From Rudanella paleaurantiibacter (GTDB lineage: Bacteria; Bacteroidota; Bacteroidia; Cytophagales; Spirosomataceae), in assembly GCF_009184635.1 (NCBI RefSeq), contig NZ_WELI01000005.1, positions 434,001-498,000 on the forward strand: a stretch of DNA of 64,000 nucleotides, in the 5' to 3' direction. The notes under the pieces were generated by a model that saw nothing but the letters and a program-made list of their open reading frames with translations, ran no database searches and was not told the DNA's origin. Each line of letters opens with the position of its first letter. The first letter of the stretch is position 1. Position numbers and translations under genes: made by a program. This document shows, piece after piece, positions 49,918-59,554 of the stretch.

Positions 49918-50016
49918 ATGCAATCGTACACCGCCGAACGCCTGTACACCGTCGCGGAATATCTCGCGATGGAAGGTGGCTCCGAGATAAAACATGAGTT
50001 ATGGATGGGCTCATGA
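49918..50016 (+). pseudogene. Truncated Uma2-family (DUF820) endonuclease N-terminus
   Basis: A 32-codon frame with ATG at 49918 and stop TGA at 50014-50016, in a 325-nt gap with no other gene. It contains YTVAEYLAMEGGSEIKHEL, the conserved N-terminus of Uma2 restriction-like endonucleases (family form YTVEEYL..E..SE.KHEY..G). After WMGS the frame stops where GEI..M is expected, and no downstream frame continues the PD-(D/E)XK fold. It is therefore a remnant. A 10-nt direct repeat ATGCAAGACG (50023-50032, 50033-50042) lies just after it. Confidence 0.7.
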
Positions 50017-50074
50017 CAACGTATGCAAGACGATGCAAGACGAAAGAAGAGAAGCAGCCAACCGAGTTTTGGCA

Positions 50075-51049
50075 CTACTTACTCCGCTCGATGGTGTATT
50101 GCACCAATTGCTCAAGCGATGTACGGTACGTTGACTCTGGAAACGAATGCAGAATAGCCTGCGCTTCGTCGACGTAGCGTTGCATGACGGTGGTTGCGTA
50201 CTCAATGCCCCCCGAACCCTTCACAAAAGCGATCACTTCAGCCACCTTTTTGGGGTTCTCGCTCTCGTTTTTCACCATGTTTATGATTCGGCGTTTATCC
50301 CAGTAACCGGCCTTCTGCAAGGCATAGATAAGCGGGAGAGTCATTTTCTTCTCTTTGATGTCGATGCCCAACGGCTTACCTACTTCGGCCGTACCGTAGT
50401 CGAAGAGGTCATCTTTGATCTGAAACGCAATACCGACTTTTTCGCCAAACAGACGGGCTTTTTCAACCGTTTCGGCGTCGGCCCCGGTCGAGCGGGCTCC
50501 TACCGCACAGCAGGCCGCAATGAGCGATGCCGTTTTTTGCCGGATGATTTCGTAATAAACGTCCTCGGTAATATCGAGCCGACGCGCCTTTTCAATCTGA
50601 AGCAGTTCGCCCTCGCTAATTTCGCGCACGGCCCGCGATACAAGTTGCAGCAGATCGTGATCGCCATTATCAACCGACAGCAGCAAACCGCGTGAGAGCA
50701 GGTAGTCGCCAACGAGTACGGCTACTTTGTTTTTCCAGAGAGCGTTGATCGAGAAAAAGCCCCGGCGGTAGTTTGAATCGTCCACCACATCATCGTGCAC
50801 CAGAGTCGCCGTGTGTAGCAGCTCAATGAGGGCAGCCCCCCGGTAGGTGGCTTCGGAGATGGTTCCGCTCACCCCGGCCGTCAGAAACACGAACATGGGT
50901 CTGAGCTGTTTGCCCTTGCGCTTGACAATGTAATTCATGATCTGGTCAAGCAGCATCACCTCACTCTTCATCAAATCCCGAAATTTGCGCTCGAATAACT
51001 GCATTTCGTGGGCAATCGGGGCTTGTATGGTGGCAACGGAGAGAGGCAT
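50075..51049 (-). CDS. Polyprenyl synthetase (long-chain trans-prenyl diphosphate synthase)
   Basis: 324 residues from ATG 51047-51049. The all-helical enzyme adds isopentenyl diphosphate units to an allylic diphosphate. Seen: GKQLRPMFVFLTAG, first Asp-rich motif LVHDDVVDDS (DDxxD), GDYLLSRGL, QKTASLIAACCAVGAR, and second Asp-rich motif IKDDLFDYG with KPLGIDIKEKKMTLPLIYAL. The residue five before the first DDxxD appears small (His-Thr-Ala-Thr), which fits a longer chain product such as octaprenyl diphosphate. It may supply the menaquinone side chain. Divergent from the patatin gene, 12 extra upstream codons rejected. Confidence 0.93.
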   Translation of the reverse strand: MPLSVATIQAPIAHEMQLFERKFRDLMKSEVMLLDQIMNYIVKRKGKQLRPMFVFLTAGVSGTISEATYRGAALIELLHTATLVHDDVVDDSNYRRGFFSINALWKNKVAVLVGDYLLSRGLLLSVDNGDHDLLQLVSRAVREISEGELLQIEKARRLDITEDVYYEIIRQKTASLIAACCAVGARSTGADAETVEKARLFGEKVGIAFQIKDDLFDYGTAEVGKPLGIDIKEKKMTLPLIYALQKAGYWDKRRIINMVKNESENPKKVAEVIAFVKGSGGIEYATTVMQRYVDEAQAILHSFPESTYRTSLEQLVQYTIERSK

Positions 51050-51232
51050 CGTTTCTGGGGGCAGTAAATGGTGAACAGCTAACAACAGGTGGGAGTACGT
51101 TGCTCACCGATTTTTTGGCAATATTACGTCGGTATCTATAGATAATGAAAAACGAATGCTGAAGAATGGTTCCGCTACGGCTCAAAGTTCGGATGGTTAT
51201 TCAGTATTCAATATTGGTTTTACCTTCGTCGC

Positions 51233-52192
51233 ATGATTGATAATCCGAACCCACCGGGGCCCAAACGGGCCGATATGCACCCCGATCCCACCGTTCACAA
51301 AGCTCTGGTACTGGGCGGAGGGTCACTAAAAGGTGCGTTTCAGGCCGGCGCTGTACTCGCTATTCTTGAAACTGGCTTTCAGCCCGACGCCATTTACGGC
51401 ATCTCAGTAGGCAGCCTCAATGCCACGTTTCTGGCAAACGAAGTGGCCCGGCAGGAGAAAGAAACCGGCCAAATTAACTGGCCCAAAGCCGGGCGTGCGC
51501 TGATGGAGTTCTGGATTCGGAACATCACCCGCCCCGAAGATGTAGCTGTTGAACGCTCCCGGTTCCGAACCGGCTATAATACCCTCCTGAGCCGATTTGA
51601 CGGATTTCTGGATAATTCGCCCATCAAGAACCTGATTCGGCAGACTATCGATCTGGACCAACTCCGGGGCGGCTCGGTACACGTAAAAGTAGGGGCGGTA
51701 GATATTCTGAACGGCGATATGGTGTATGCAGATGCCCACGATGAGCATTTTCTCGACTATGTATTTGCCAGTAGCGCCCTGCCGTTTCTGATGCCTGCTG
51801 TGCAGATCGGGGGCGACCACCGGAAAGCCTTTATGGACGGTGGCCTGCGCGAGGTAGCCCCGTTACGCGTAGCCATCGAAGACGGTGCCCGGCAGATTGT
51901 CGGTGTGGCCTGTCATGCCAAACGGATTCCGGGCGAAGCCATCAATTACCGGGGGCTACTCACCCTGATTGAGCGTGTCAAAGATATTACGGTTAATCAA
52001 CTCGTCAACAACGACATAGCCTGGGCCGAGCGCTACGCCGACCGCGAACGGCTCCGGGGCCACCCCATTGATCTGATGATGATTCGGCCGGTAGACCCGC
52101 TGCACTTAGACCTGTTTCAGTTTACTTCCGACGACATCAGTCGGCTCGTGGTTGAAGGCTACAAAGTGGCCACGGCTGCGTTAAAGTCCTAA
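51233..52192 (+). CDS. Patatin-like phospholipase
   Basis: 319 residues. The oxyanion loop LGGGSLKG (residues 27-34) and GISVGS with nucleophile Ser58 are followed by DGG near residue 204 (FMDGGLREVAP), the catalytic Ser-Asp dyad of patatins. No signal peptide or membrane helix, so likely cytosolic. The fold is used for acyl-ester hydrolysis in membrane turnover and sometimes in antiphage or toxin roles, but there is no defence-gene context. The last base of the stop codon is the first base of a MITE-like repeat. Confidence 0.92.
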   Translation: MIDNPNPPGPKRADMHPDPTVHKALVLGGGSLKGAFQAGAVLAILETGFQPDAIYGISVGSLNATFLANEVARQEKETGQINWPKAGRALMEFWIRNITRPEDVAVERSRFRTGYNTLLSRFDGFLDNSPIKNLIRQTIDLDQLRGGSVHVKVGAVDILNGDMVYADAHDEHFLDYVFASSALPFLMPAVQIGGDHRKAFMDGGLREVAPLRVAIEDGARQIVGVACHAKRIPGEAINYRGLLTLIERVKDITVNQLVNNDIAWAERYADRERLRGHPIDLMMIRPVDPLHLDLFQFTSDDISRLVVEGYKVATAALKS

Positions 52193-52354
52193 GAAGCTGT
52201 TTGAGTTAGCGATTTGAGGCTGTAAGGAGTGGATTTTAGTCATTGGTAATGCACTTTTTGCCGGGCGTAGCTGTCGCTACGGCCCAAAAAAGTGAAGAAG
52301 CCAAGGACTCAAAGACGCCCTTACGGACCAAAGCGATTAACTCAAACAGCTTCT
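52192..52354. mobile_element. MITE-like element with 17-bp terminal inverted repeats
   Basis: AGAAGCTGTTTGAGTTA (52192-52208) and its exact reverse complement TAACTCAAACAGCTTCT (52338-52354) bound a 163-nt segment with an internal imperfect hairpin (CACTTTTTGCCGGGCGTAGC versus GCTACGGCCC then AAAAAAGTG, about 52251-52293). It has no coding capacity. The left end starts at the last base of the patatin stop codon. Target duplication is not clear (AAGTC occurs on both sides). Transposon origin is inferred from the architecture. No transposase is in the window. Confidence 0.6.
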
Positions 52355-52387
52355 AAGTCTTGCTCAAACATTACCGAACGTTATAAA

Positions 52388-52426
52388 CGAAACGTGCCCG
52401 CCAGAATCTCTGGCGGGCACGTTTCG
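52388..52426. terminator. Strong bidirectional terminator
   Basis: CGAAACGTGCCCGCCAGA (52388-52405) pairs over 18 bp with TCTGGCGGGCACGTTTCG (52409-52426), loop of 3 nt. It sits just after the TonB-receptor stop on the minus strand and serves patatin readthrough on the plus strand. Confidence 0.93.
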
Positions 52427-52442
52427 TAAAAGAGGCCGTGTG

Positions 52443-55400
52443 TTAGTTGAAGATATAACGCACACCAAACTGTGCCTGCCAAACAGCGTTCAGCGACACG
52501 TTGGGAACGAATGAATCCCGCAACAGAACCGTTTTTGAAACACCACCTTCGGTAACTTGCTGTGTAGCCAGACGGTACGAAAGCGCACCGTTGGCACCCA
52601 CTGTGGTTGCAAGCGGGTTAAACGCAGTCGATACAAAACCTACACCCGACTTGTCGCTAATCAGGTTACCTACGTTGAGAATATCGGCACGCAGCTGAAT
52701 GGTGTTACGCTTTCCTTTAGCGCCAACAGCTACGTAGAACTCCTGAATAAAGGTGAAGTCGATACGAGTTAACCAGGGGAACTGAGCACCGTTACGCTCA
52801 GCATACTGACCCCGGCGGGTTTTCAGGTAATCGTTACCTTCAATGTACGCATCGAACGCAGCAGCTTGCTGAGCAGCCGTGTAAGTAACAGCCGATGGGC
52901 CTGTGCCAACTACCAGCGGCAGGAACGTCAGATCAGATGCACTCTTAGGTACAAAGATCAGGTCATTGGTCGTCTGACCGTCGCCGTTAACATCCTGGTT
53001 GTACGTGTACGAAACTTTCGAACCGCTGTTCGATACCAGACCCAATGAGAAGGTCGATGAACCACCGAACTTACCACCGTAGTTCAGACGGTAGTTCAAC
53101 AAACCAACGATCCGATGACGCAGGTCGTTGTCAGAGTACGTGAGGGGCAGGAAGTTCTGACCAACCGTTGAGGGTACGTTAGCCTGTACCGTGCTACCCA
53201 CAAACGCAACATCGCGCGCTTCGCCATACGTGTATGAAATGAATCCACCGAATCCTTTAGTAGCCGGCTTCTCCAATTTCACCGTAGCGATGTATGAGTT
53301 ACCCTGATTCGTGTTCTTCAGCACGAAAGCATTGCTGATCGTTGGGTTGATGAAACGAGCCGTAGTAGCAGCCGTTCCAGACAGACCCAGAGCCGGGTAA
53401 CGCAGACGTCCATCAGGAGTAGTACCATTGGGGGCGTTGAGGTTGGCATCAATGTAACGCAGACCGTTCAGGGTCTTGTTGTAGATGAATTCAACCGTAC
53501 CTACCAGACCAAAGGGCAAGCGCTGATCAACCGCAATGTTGGTTTTCCAGATCTGCGGATACCGCAGGTTTTGATCCGATGCATTGATGGCGTAGCCTGT
53601 CAAGCTGCTGGCGCTTGTAGGCGGAGGCAGAATACCGGCCGGCAGTTTGCTCGGGTCAGTAACGAACGGAACCCGTGAATTAGTCAGGTTAAACACGGCC
53701 GTGTTGATACCGTTATTACCCAACTGGTTTGAGATAAGTACCTCCGGAATACGCGATACGAAGAAACCGCTACCACCCCGAATTTGAGTTGACTTATCAC
53801 CCTTCACGTCCCAGTTAAAGCCGATACGGGGAGAAAGCAGCAGACGTGGCTTGGGGAACGAACCCGTTGTAATCTTGTAGGGGTCGCCGTTTTCGTCGCG
53901 GAACGTCATGTTAGCAACGCGTGGGTTGTCAAACGATGCCGCATTGGCATTGTCATAGACAAACACATCACCGCGCAGACCAAGCGTCAGTTTGAAGTTC
54001 GGCGATGCCTGATATTCATCCTGAACATATGCACTATACAGGTCACGATCCAGACGCTGCAGTGGCTCGGCGCCACCATCAACCAGCGAGTAACGCAGGT
54101 TGTACCGGTTTACAACCACTGGCGACGTGGTGCTGTTCGGGTTCGAGATCGAAGCCAGAGCAGCCGCTTTGAAGTCGGCGATTGAGTTGTACACGTAAAC
54201 CCCGTTCGATGACGGGAAGAATACGTTGTTCGACGTGAAGCGTTCGTAAACAAGACCAGCCGTCAGCGTGTGCTTACCAGCGAAATAGCTCAGGTTGTTT
54301 GTGATATTGAACGTCGAATAGTTCAGCTTGTTATTCGGCGTAAACGGATCAAAACCGATTGAGGTCAGCGTGTTGCCACCCGGCGCATTCAAAATGTCAA
54401 TGGTCGGGAAAATATCCGTCTTGTACGTACGGTCTTCAATTTGCTTGTTGTACGTAACAATCAGGTTATTGGCAATTTTGTTGCTCAGAGTCGATGTCAA
54501 CTCGGCCGCAATTGAGCGCGTGTTGTCGGCAATGATATAACCGGTATTTTCGGGCGACAGGGCCAGTGCCGAGTTGGTACGGTTACCGTTACCAGCCGTG
54601 TTGCTACTGTTACTGTTGCTGATGGGTACTCCTGATTCTGAATTGTGGTGCGAATAACGTACCGACAGTTTGTGCTTGTCGTTGATGTTATAGTCGATAC
54701 GAGCCAGACCTTTGATACTTTTCACCTGGTTGTTGAAACCATCGAATGGTCCCAGCGTCCGGTTAAAGTTGGTTTGCATAAACTGCGTCAGATCATTTGC
54801 TTCGGCCTCTGTCAGACGCGAAATGTTACCACCACCCGTCTGACCGCGGTTCAATGACCACGTAAGGGCCGGTGTGCTACTGTCAAATTGCTCACCGTTG
54901 ACAAAGAAGAACAGTTTGTTCTTAATGATCGGACCACCCAAACGGAAACCCCACGTGGTTTCGCTAAGGTTGGGAGCCGGTGTGTATTTCACACCATCCA
55001 CAGTCTTACCAACAAACCGATCTGAACGGAACAGCGTGTAAGCCGATCCCGAGAATTCGTTTGTACCTGAACGCGTTACGGCGTTGATACCAGCACCCGT
55101 AAAGCCTGACTGACGAACATCGAAAGGCGCTACGTTTACCTGTACCTGATCGAGAGCGTCGAGCGAAACAGCGGTTGTACCCGTCCGGCCACCAGCCTGC
55201 GCTGAGCCACCCAGACCAAAGCCGTTGTTGAACACAGCACCGTCAATAGTGATGTTGTTGAAACGGCTGTCCTGACCAGCAAACGACTGACCGTTACCGT
55301 AGGGGTTGAACTTCGTAATGTCGTTCAGGGTACGGCCGATGGTTGGCGTTGTGTTGATGGTTTCGCGACCGTACGAGATAGCGGCACCCGTGCGCTCTGA

Positions 55401-55814
55401 GCTAAAAATGTCGGAGCGGTTCGTCGTGATCACAACCTCGTTCAGGCTCGTGCTTTCGTCAACCATTTTAAAGTTGGCGTCGGCCGTCGTACCAAGGCTG
55501 GCAAATACATTGTTCTGTACCTGCTCCCGGAAACCTACGTAGGTTACTGTAACAGTGTACGGTCCACCAACCCGAACGTTCGGAAATGTGTAAACACCCG
55601 ATGCATTCGTAGTTGTACCATACCGGGTACCTGATGGCGTGTGTACGGCAATGACAGTCGCGCCTGGCAGACCATCGCCCTTACCGTCAGTAACAAAGCC
55701 GTTGATGGCCGACGATGTTACCTGTGCCAAAGCTCCACTACCGCCAAGAATGGCCAGTAGCATACTGCCGAACAGCATGAGCGCTGCCCGTGATCGCAGT
55801 AACTTTTTGTACAT
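52443..55814 (-). CDS. TonB-dependent receptor, Oar-like, with carboxypeptidase regulatory-like domain
   Basis: 1123 residues from ATG 55812-55814. A signal peptide ([20 protein letters not shown]) is followed by a CarboxypepD-reg-like domain ([22 protein letters not shown] to about residue 110), a plug domain, and a 22-strand-type barrel ending in a Phe-containing terminal strand (FGVRYIFN). It matches the OmpA-related/Oar receptors common in Cytophagales. [21 protein letters not shown] and [38 protein letters not shown] are plug-to-barrel stretches. There is no SusD neighbour, so it is unlikely to be a glycan-utilisation SusC. Ligand unknown. Ten extra codons upstream (ATG 55844) are less likely. 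Confidence 0.92.
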   Translation of the reverse strand: MYKKLLRSRAALMLFGSMLLAILGGSGALAQVTSSAINGFVTDGKGDGLPGATVIAVHTPSGTRYGTTTNASGVYTFPNVRVGGPYTVTVTYVGFREQVQNNVFASLGTTADANFKMVDESTSLNEVVITTNRSDIFSSERTGAAISYGRETINTTPTIGRTLNDITKFNPYGNGQSFAGQDSRFNNITIDGAVFNNGFGLGGSAQAGGRTGTTAVSLDALDQVQVNVAPFDVRQSGFTGAGINAVTRSGTNEFSGSAYTLFRSDRFVGKTVDGVKYTPAPNLSETTWGFRLGGPIIKNKLFFFVNGEQFDSSTPALTWSLNRGQTGGGNISRLTEAEANDLTQFMQTNFNRTLGPFDGFNNQVKSIKGLARIDYNINDKHKLSVRYSHHNSESGVPISNSNSSNTAGNGNRTNSALALSPENTGYIIADNTRSIAAELTSTLSNKIANNLIVTYNKQIEDRTYKTDIFPTIDILNAPGGNTLTSIGFDPFTPNNKLNYSTFNITNNLSYFAGKHTLTAGLVYERFTSNNVFFPSSNGVYVYNSIADFKAAALASISNPNSTTSPVVVNRYNLRYSLVDGGAEPLQRLDRDLYSAYVQDEYQASPNFKLTLGLRGDVFVYDNANAASFDNPRVANMTFRDENGDPYKITTGSFPKPRLLLSPRIGFNWDVKGDKSTQIRGGSGFFVSRIPEVLISNQLGNNGINTAVFNLTNSRVPFVTDPSKLPAGILPPPTSASSLTGYAINASDQNLRYPQIWKTNIAVDQRLPFGLVGTVEFIYNKTLNGLRYIDANLNAPNGTTPDGRLRYPALGLSGTAATTARFINPTISNAFVLKNTNQGNSYIATVKLEKPATKGFGGFISYTYGEARDVAFVGSTVQANVPSTVGQNFLPLTYSDNDLRHRIVGLLNYRLNYGGKFGGSSTFSLGLVSNSGSKVSYTYNQDVNGDGQTTNDLIFVPKSASDLTFLPLVVGTGPSAVTYTAAQQAAAFDAYIEGNDYLKTRRGQYAERNGAQFPWLTRIDFTFIQEFYVAVGAKGKRNTIQLRADILNVGNLISDKSGVGFVSTAFNPLATTVGANGALSYRLATQQVTEGGVSKTVLLRDSFVPNVSLNAVWQAQFGVRYIFN

Positions 55815-55886
55815 AGATTTGATTGGTTTGGTTGATAATGTCATGAAGTCCGTATGGGTTGGACTCAAGGTGTTCAATTCCGGGTG

Positions 55887-55918
55887 CAAAATTGCATTTT
55901 TTTATCGGTGACTTCAAA
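55887..55918 (-). promoter_or_regulatory. Weak candidate promoter for the TonB receptor
   Basis: On the minus strand TTTG (55915-55918), 20 nt, then CAATTTTG (55887-55894), one mismatch from TAnnTTTG. It would give a leader of about 70 nt. The surrounding 300-nt divergent gap (55815-56114) is AT-rich and has no other feature I can identify. Confidence 0.35.
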
Positions 55919-56114
55919 GCACCGCGTCTTAAAAAAGTACTACGATTTTCTTTTGAACGGAGCTATTTCATGGAAAAAGTCATTTCCTCCGCGTATCCAT
56001 TCTATTTTGGGATATTAATTTTTTGTTAAGCCTTCAAATATTTTTGCCAGAAACTATTTATCCGCTATTTGGGTACTATTCTAATTCAAGTCATTCTCTT
56101 ACGCACATCGTACA

Positions 56115-57200
56115 ATGCTCTCTGAATCGACATACCAACTTACTCAATATAGTCATGGGGCGGGTTGTGGCTGTAAAATTGCCCCTAAAGTCCTCGACAA
56201 AATTCTCCACGGGAATCAATCAAACCACCCCGCCCCCACCCCGTCAGGGCGGGGAGAAGGGTCGGCAGTTGCCGCGGGGTTGAACCTCCTCGTTGGCAAC
56301 GATGCCCGCGACGATGCCGCCGTGATGGATTTGGGCAACGGAGAAGCAATCATCAGCACTACCGATTTTTTCATGCCTATTGTCGACGATGCGTTCGACT
56401 TCGGGCGTATTGCCTCGGCCAACGCTATTAGCGACGTGTACGCCATGGGTGGTGAGCCCATCATGGCTATTGCAATTCTGGGCTGGCCAATTGACAAACT
56501 CCCCCCTGAGGTGGCCGGGCAGGTACTGGCAGGGAGCCGGGCCATTTGTGCGCAGGCGGGCATTCCGCTCGCCGGCGGGCACAGCATCGACTGCCCCGAA
56601 CCGGTATTTGGCCTCGCCGTAACCGGTCGGGTGCGTATTGAACACCTGAAACAAAACAACACAGCTACCGAAGGCTGCCGGTTGTACCTGACCAAACCGC
56701 TCGGAGTAGGTATTCTGACAACGGCCCAGAAAAAAGGCCTGCTCCAACCCGAACATGCCCAACTGGCTCCCCGCCAAATGGCACAACTTAACTCGTTTGG
56801 GGCTGTTCTGGGTAAACTTCCGTACGTGAAGGCATTAACCGACGTCACCGGCTTTGGCTTACTGGGCCACCTGACCGAGATGGCCGAGGGTAGCGGTCTA
56901 AGTGCCGAAATCAACTTCGAGGCTGTACCCAGGCTATCGGTCATCGACGACTATATTGCCAAAAAAAGCATACCGGGCGGCACCGTTCGTAACTGGGACA
57001 GCTATGGCCATAAAATTGCCCCGCTAGCCGACAACCAGCGGATTGTTCTGGCCGACCCACAGACGTCGGGTGGCTTGCTGATTGCTGTAGCACCCGAACA
57101 TACCGACGAGTTTGAGCAACTGGCGGGTCAACACGGTTTCAACCTGCATTCGTTCGGGCAGTTAATCGGCAAACAGGACAAAGTAGTCTATGTGAAATAG
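56115..57200 (+). CDS. selD: Selenide, water dikinase SelD (with extra GC-rich insertion)
   Basis: 361 residues. SelD makes selenophosphate from selenide and ATP for selenocysteine or selenouridine synthesis. Seen: [23 protein letters not shown] with active-site Cys18 and Lys21 (E. coli Cys17 and Lys20), [64 protein letters not shown] and DPQTSGGLL. The linker between KILHGNQ and NLLVGN is longer than in the E. coli enzyme by about 14 residues ([20 protein letters not shown]). This part is encoded by a GC-rich hairpin repeat. No selA, selB or selenouridine synthase is in view, so the use of selenium here is open. Confidence 0.95.
   Translation: MLSESTYQLTQYSHGAGCGCKIAPKVLDKILHGNQSNHPAPTPSGRGEGSAVAAGLNLLVGNDARDDAAVMDLGNGEAIISTTDFFMPIVDDAFDFGRIASANAISDVYAMGGEPIMAIAILGWPIDKLPPEVAGQVLAGSRAICAQAGIPLAGGHSIDCPEPVFGLAVTGRVRIEHLKQNNTATEGCRLYLTKPLGVGILTTAQKKGLLQPEHAQLAPRQMAQLNSFGAVLGKLPYVKALTDVTGFGLLGHLTEMAEGSGLSAEINFEAVPRLSVIDDYIAKKSIPGGTVRNWDSYGHKIAPLADNQRIVLADPQTSGGLLIAVAPEHTDEFEQLAGQHGFNLHSFGQLIGKQDKVVYVK
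56228..56254 (+). repeat. GC-rich hairpin repeat inside selD
   Basis: CCCCGCCC (56228-56235) pairs with GGGCGGGG (56247-56254) around CCACCCCGTCA. It lies within the poorly conserved SelD linker, and the extra residues are in frame. The layout resembles intergenic GGGCGGGG/CCCCGCCC repeats often seen in related genomes (from memory, not checked). Confidence 0.75.
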
Positions 57201-57278
57201 GATACAGGGAGCCTTGAAAATGAAAAAGGTGATCCTTTCCTCCGTTCTCACGGCTCCATTTCCCTTTCTCCATTTAGT

Positions 57279-58079
57279 ATGAAACTCTTTTTTCGTGAAG
57301 TGGGCGATCCGGCTCACCCAGCCATCATTATTCTGCACGGCCTGTTTGGGTCGTCGGACAACTGGCTCACCATCAGCAAAAGCATTGCCGCCGAGGGCTA
57401 CCACGTTTATCTGATCGACCAACGGAATCATGGTCAGTCGCCCCGGCACGAGGTATTCGATTACGACAGCATGGCCGCCGACCTGCACGAGTTCATCCGC
57501 GAGCATCATATTCAGCAACCCGTACTGGTTGGCCACTCGATGGGCGGCAAAACGGTGATGCAATACGTGATGAACTACCGTAACGAGGGTGATGCAGCAG
57601 TAGCCCCGTCGTACAGTAAAGTAGTGGTGGTGGATATTGCGCCGAAGTTTTACCCGGTGCATCATGGCGAAATTTTGCGCGGATTGGGTGCCATTAATCT
57701 GGCTACGCTCAACAACCGCAACATTGCCGACGAGACCCTGAAGAATTACGAGCCCTCGGCTACCGTGCGCCAATTTCTACTGAAAAACTTGTACCGCACC
57801 GCCGAAGGTCGGTTCGACTGGCGCATCAACCTGCCCGTGATTGAACGCGAAATCCATAGCGTGGGCGAAGAGCTCAACAATCCGCGGACTGTTACCGAGC
57901 CTACCCTGTTTATTCGGGGAAGTGAATCGGGTTATATTGCTGACAACGACCTGCCCGGCATCCAGAAACTTTTCCCTAACAGCCGCGTAGCAACTATTTC
58001 AGATGCCGGTCACTGGGTGCAGGCCGAAAAACCAGCGGAGTTTGTTCAGACGCTTATTGAGTTTATCAAAGGCCAATAA
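57279..58079 (+). CDS. Alpha/beta-hydrolase (YbfF-like esterase)
   Basis: 266 residues. LHGLFGSSDNW (oxyanion turn HG-L-F-G), DQRNHGQSPRHE (conserved DxRNHG), and nucleophile Ser in GHSMGGKTVMQYV; catalytic His in ISDAGHWVQAEKP near the C-terminus and Asp in FIRGSESGYI-D region. The DxRNHG and LHGLFG motifs mark the YbfF/ABHD11 branch of acyl-CoA or acyl-ester hydrolases. It lies 78 nt after selD, and its upstream gap carries a purine/pyrimidine-rich segment (57202-57275). Confidence 0.92.
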   Translation: MKLFFREVGDPAHPAIIILHGLFGSSDNWLTISKSIAAEGYHVYLIDQRNHGQSPRHEVFDYDSMAADLHEFIREHHIQQPVLVGHSMGGKTVMQYVMNYRNEGDAAVAPSYSKVVVVDIAPKFYPVHHGEILRGLGAINLATLNNRNIADETLKNYEPSATVRQFLLKNLYRTAEGRFDWRINLPVIEREIHSVGEELNNPRTVTEPTLFIRGSESGYIADNDLPGIQKLFPNSRVATISDAGHWVQAEKPAEFVQTLIEFIKGQ

Positions 58080-58140
58080 CGCCGTTCCCATAGTTAAGCC
58101 GCCCGTTTTGGGGCAGTATTTACCATAACCTGACACAACT

Positions 58141-58842
58141 GTGCCAACTCTTTATTTAATACCCACTCCCCTCGCCGAAGGAACGACTCCACAAGTGCTA
58201 CCGCCCTTTGTAAGCGAGGTGGTGGCCCGTACGGATGCGTACTTTGTTGAGAACCTGCGTACGGCCCGCCGATTTATCACCGAGCTGAAAACCGGACGGG
58301 TCATCGACGAAACCACGTTTCACCTCCTCGACAAAGACACGCCACCGGCCGATACACGCCGTCAGATTCAGGAGTTGATGGAGCAGAAGCGCAACGCGGG
58401 CGTTATGTCGGAGGCTGGTTGCCCCGGTGTGGCAGACCCTGGCGCCGTCGTGATTGGTATGGCCCACAAACTCGGCTGGAAAGTGGTACCACTCATCGGG
58501 CCGTCGTCTATTCTGCTGGCTTTGATGGCGTCGGGCCTGAGCGGACAGTCGTTCGTGTTTCATGGTTACCTGCCCATCGACCGGCACGACCGGGGCCGCG
58601 CCTTGAAACATCTGGAAAAAGAAGCCCAACAGCGGCTGCAAACCCAGATTTTCATGGAAACACCCTACCGGAACAATCACCTCATGGGCGACATCCTGAC
58701 CCATTGCCACCCCGAAACACGCGTCTGCGTTGCCTGTAACCTTACCGCCCCCGACGCGCTGGTCCAAACCAAGACCGTGCGCGAGTGGAAAGCCAACGTA
58801 CCCGATTTACACAAGAAACCAACGGTGTTTCTACTTTTGTGA
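58141..58842 (+). CDS. RsmI-like SAM-dependent methyltransferase (tetrapyrrole methylase family)
   Basis: 233 residues from a GTG at 58141. YLIPTPLAEG opens the fold; VMSEAGCPGVADPGAVVIGMAHKLGWKVVPLIGPSSILLALMASGLSG matches the SAM-binding GxPGxxDPG and GPSS motifs of RsmI, which 2'-O-methylates C1402 of 16S rRNA. YLPIDRHDRGRALKHLE is the substrate-side region. The C-terminus is shorter than classical RsmI, lacking the extra helical domain, so it is one of the Bacteroidota short homologues, and target is uncertain. Its stop is 1 nt before the next ATG. Confidence 0.85.
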   Translation: MPTLYLIPTPLAEGTTPQVLPPFVSEVVARTDAYFVENLRTARRFITELKTGRVIDETTFHLLDKDTPPADTRRQIQELMEQKRNAGVMSEAGCPGVADPGAVVIGMAHKLGWKVVPLIGPSSILLALMASGLSGQSFVFHGYLPIDRHDRGRALKHLEKEAQQRLQTQIFMETPYRNNHLMGDILTHCHPETRVCVACNLTAPDALVQTKTVREWKANVPDLHKKPTVFLLL

Positions 58843-58843
58843 T

Positions 58844-59491
58844 ATGCTTCAATCGTTCACCTTTTCGCCATTTGCCGAAAATACCTACGTCGTTGCCGAC
58901 GAGGCCGGGGTTACGCACCGCGAGGCCGTTGTGATTGATCCCGGTTGTTATGATCAGGCCGAAAAAGAGGCCCTGAGTAACTTTCTGGATAGCAATCATC
59001 TTACAATCAAGGCTGTTTGGCTTACGCACGCTCACCTCGACCATGTGTTTGGCTGTGCCTACCTGAAACGCCGGTATGGGGTTTCGGTCTTTATGCACGC
59101 CAACGAGCAGGTTATTCTGAACGACACACCCAACCGTGCGGCTATGTACGGCCTGCGGGGGTTCGAGCCGTTTGAGATTGATGGATATATTAAGGAAGGC
59201 GATACGCTGACCGTGGGTAGCCGTGCGTTTGAAGTCCGGTTTGTACCCGGCCACGCACCCGGCCATGTGGCCTTTGTGAATCATGCCGACCGGTACGTGA
59301 TTGGGGGCGATGTGCTGTTTCGCGAGAGCGTGGGGCGCACCGACTTCCCCTATTGTAATGCTGCCGACCTCAAACGGAGCATTACCGGGCAACTGTACAC
59401 CCTACCCGACGATTATATCGTGTACCCTGGGCACATGGATTCAACAACCATCGGACACGAGAAAAAGCATAATCCTTATGTACGAGGCTGA
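58844..59491 (+). CDS. MBL-fold metallo-hydrolase (glyoxalase II-like)
   Basis: 215 residues from ATG 58844, 1 nt after the methyltransferase stop, so co-transcribed. Metal motif THAHLDHVFG (HxHxDH) near residue 60, later His in PGHAPGHVAF, Asp in GGDVLF and His in YPGHMDSTTIGHEKKHNP; the di-zinc site is complete. FSPFAENTYVV at the start is typical of the small single-domain glyoxalase II-like hydrolases. Hydrolyses a thioester-type substrate such as S-lactoylglutathione analogues by family knowledge. Exact substrate unknown. Confidence 0.9.
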   Translation: MLQSFTFSPFAENTYVVADEAGVTHREAVVIDPGCYDQAEKEALSNFLDSNHLTIKAVWLTHAHLDHVFGCAYLKRRYGVSVFMHANEQVILNDTPNRAAMYGLRGFEPFEIDGYIKEGDTLTVGSRAFEVRFVPGHAPGHVAFVNHADRYVIGGDVLFRESVGRTDFPYCNAADLKRSITGQLYTLPDDYIVYPGHMDSTTIGHEKKHNPYVRG

Positions 59492-59500
59492 GTGACGGGA

Positions 59501-59525
59501 GAGGGAGGACCGGAAAACCTCCCTC
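59501..59525. repeat. Purine/pyrimidine inverted repeat before pssA
   Basis: GAGGGAGG (59501-59508) pairs with CCTCCCTC (59518-59525) and is followed by a C/T-rich run to the pssA start (59526-59549). Similar composition to 27439-27529 and 61747-61801. Confidence 0.75.
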
Positions 59526-59554
59526 CCCCTACTCCCCTTCCTCCTTTATTTCGT

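Noticed and set aside
51233-52192. Patatin as part of a CBASS or other antiphage system
   Set aside because: No nucleotidyltransferase, sensor or defence gene is adjacent. The nucleotidyltransferase at 26120 is 24 kb away.
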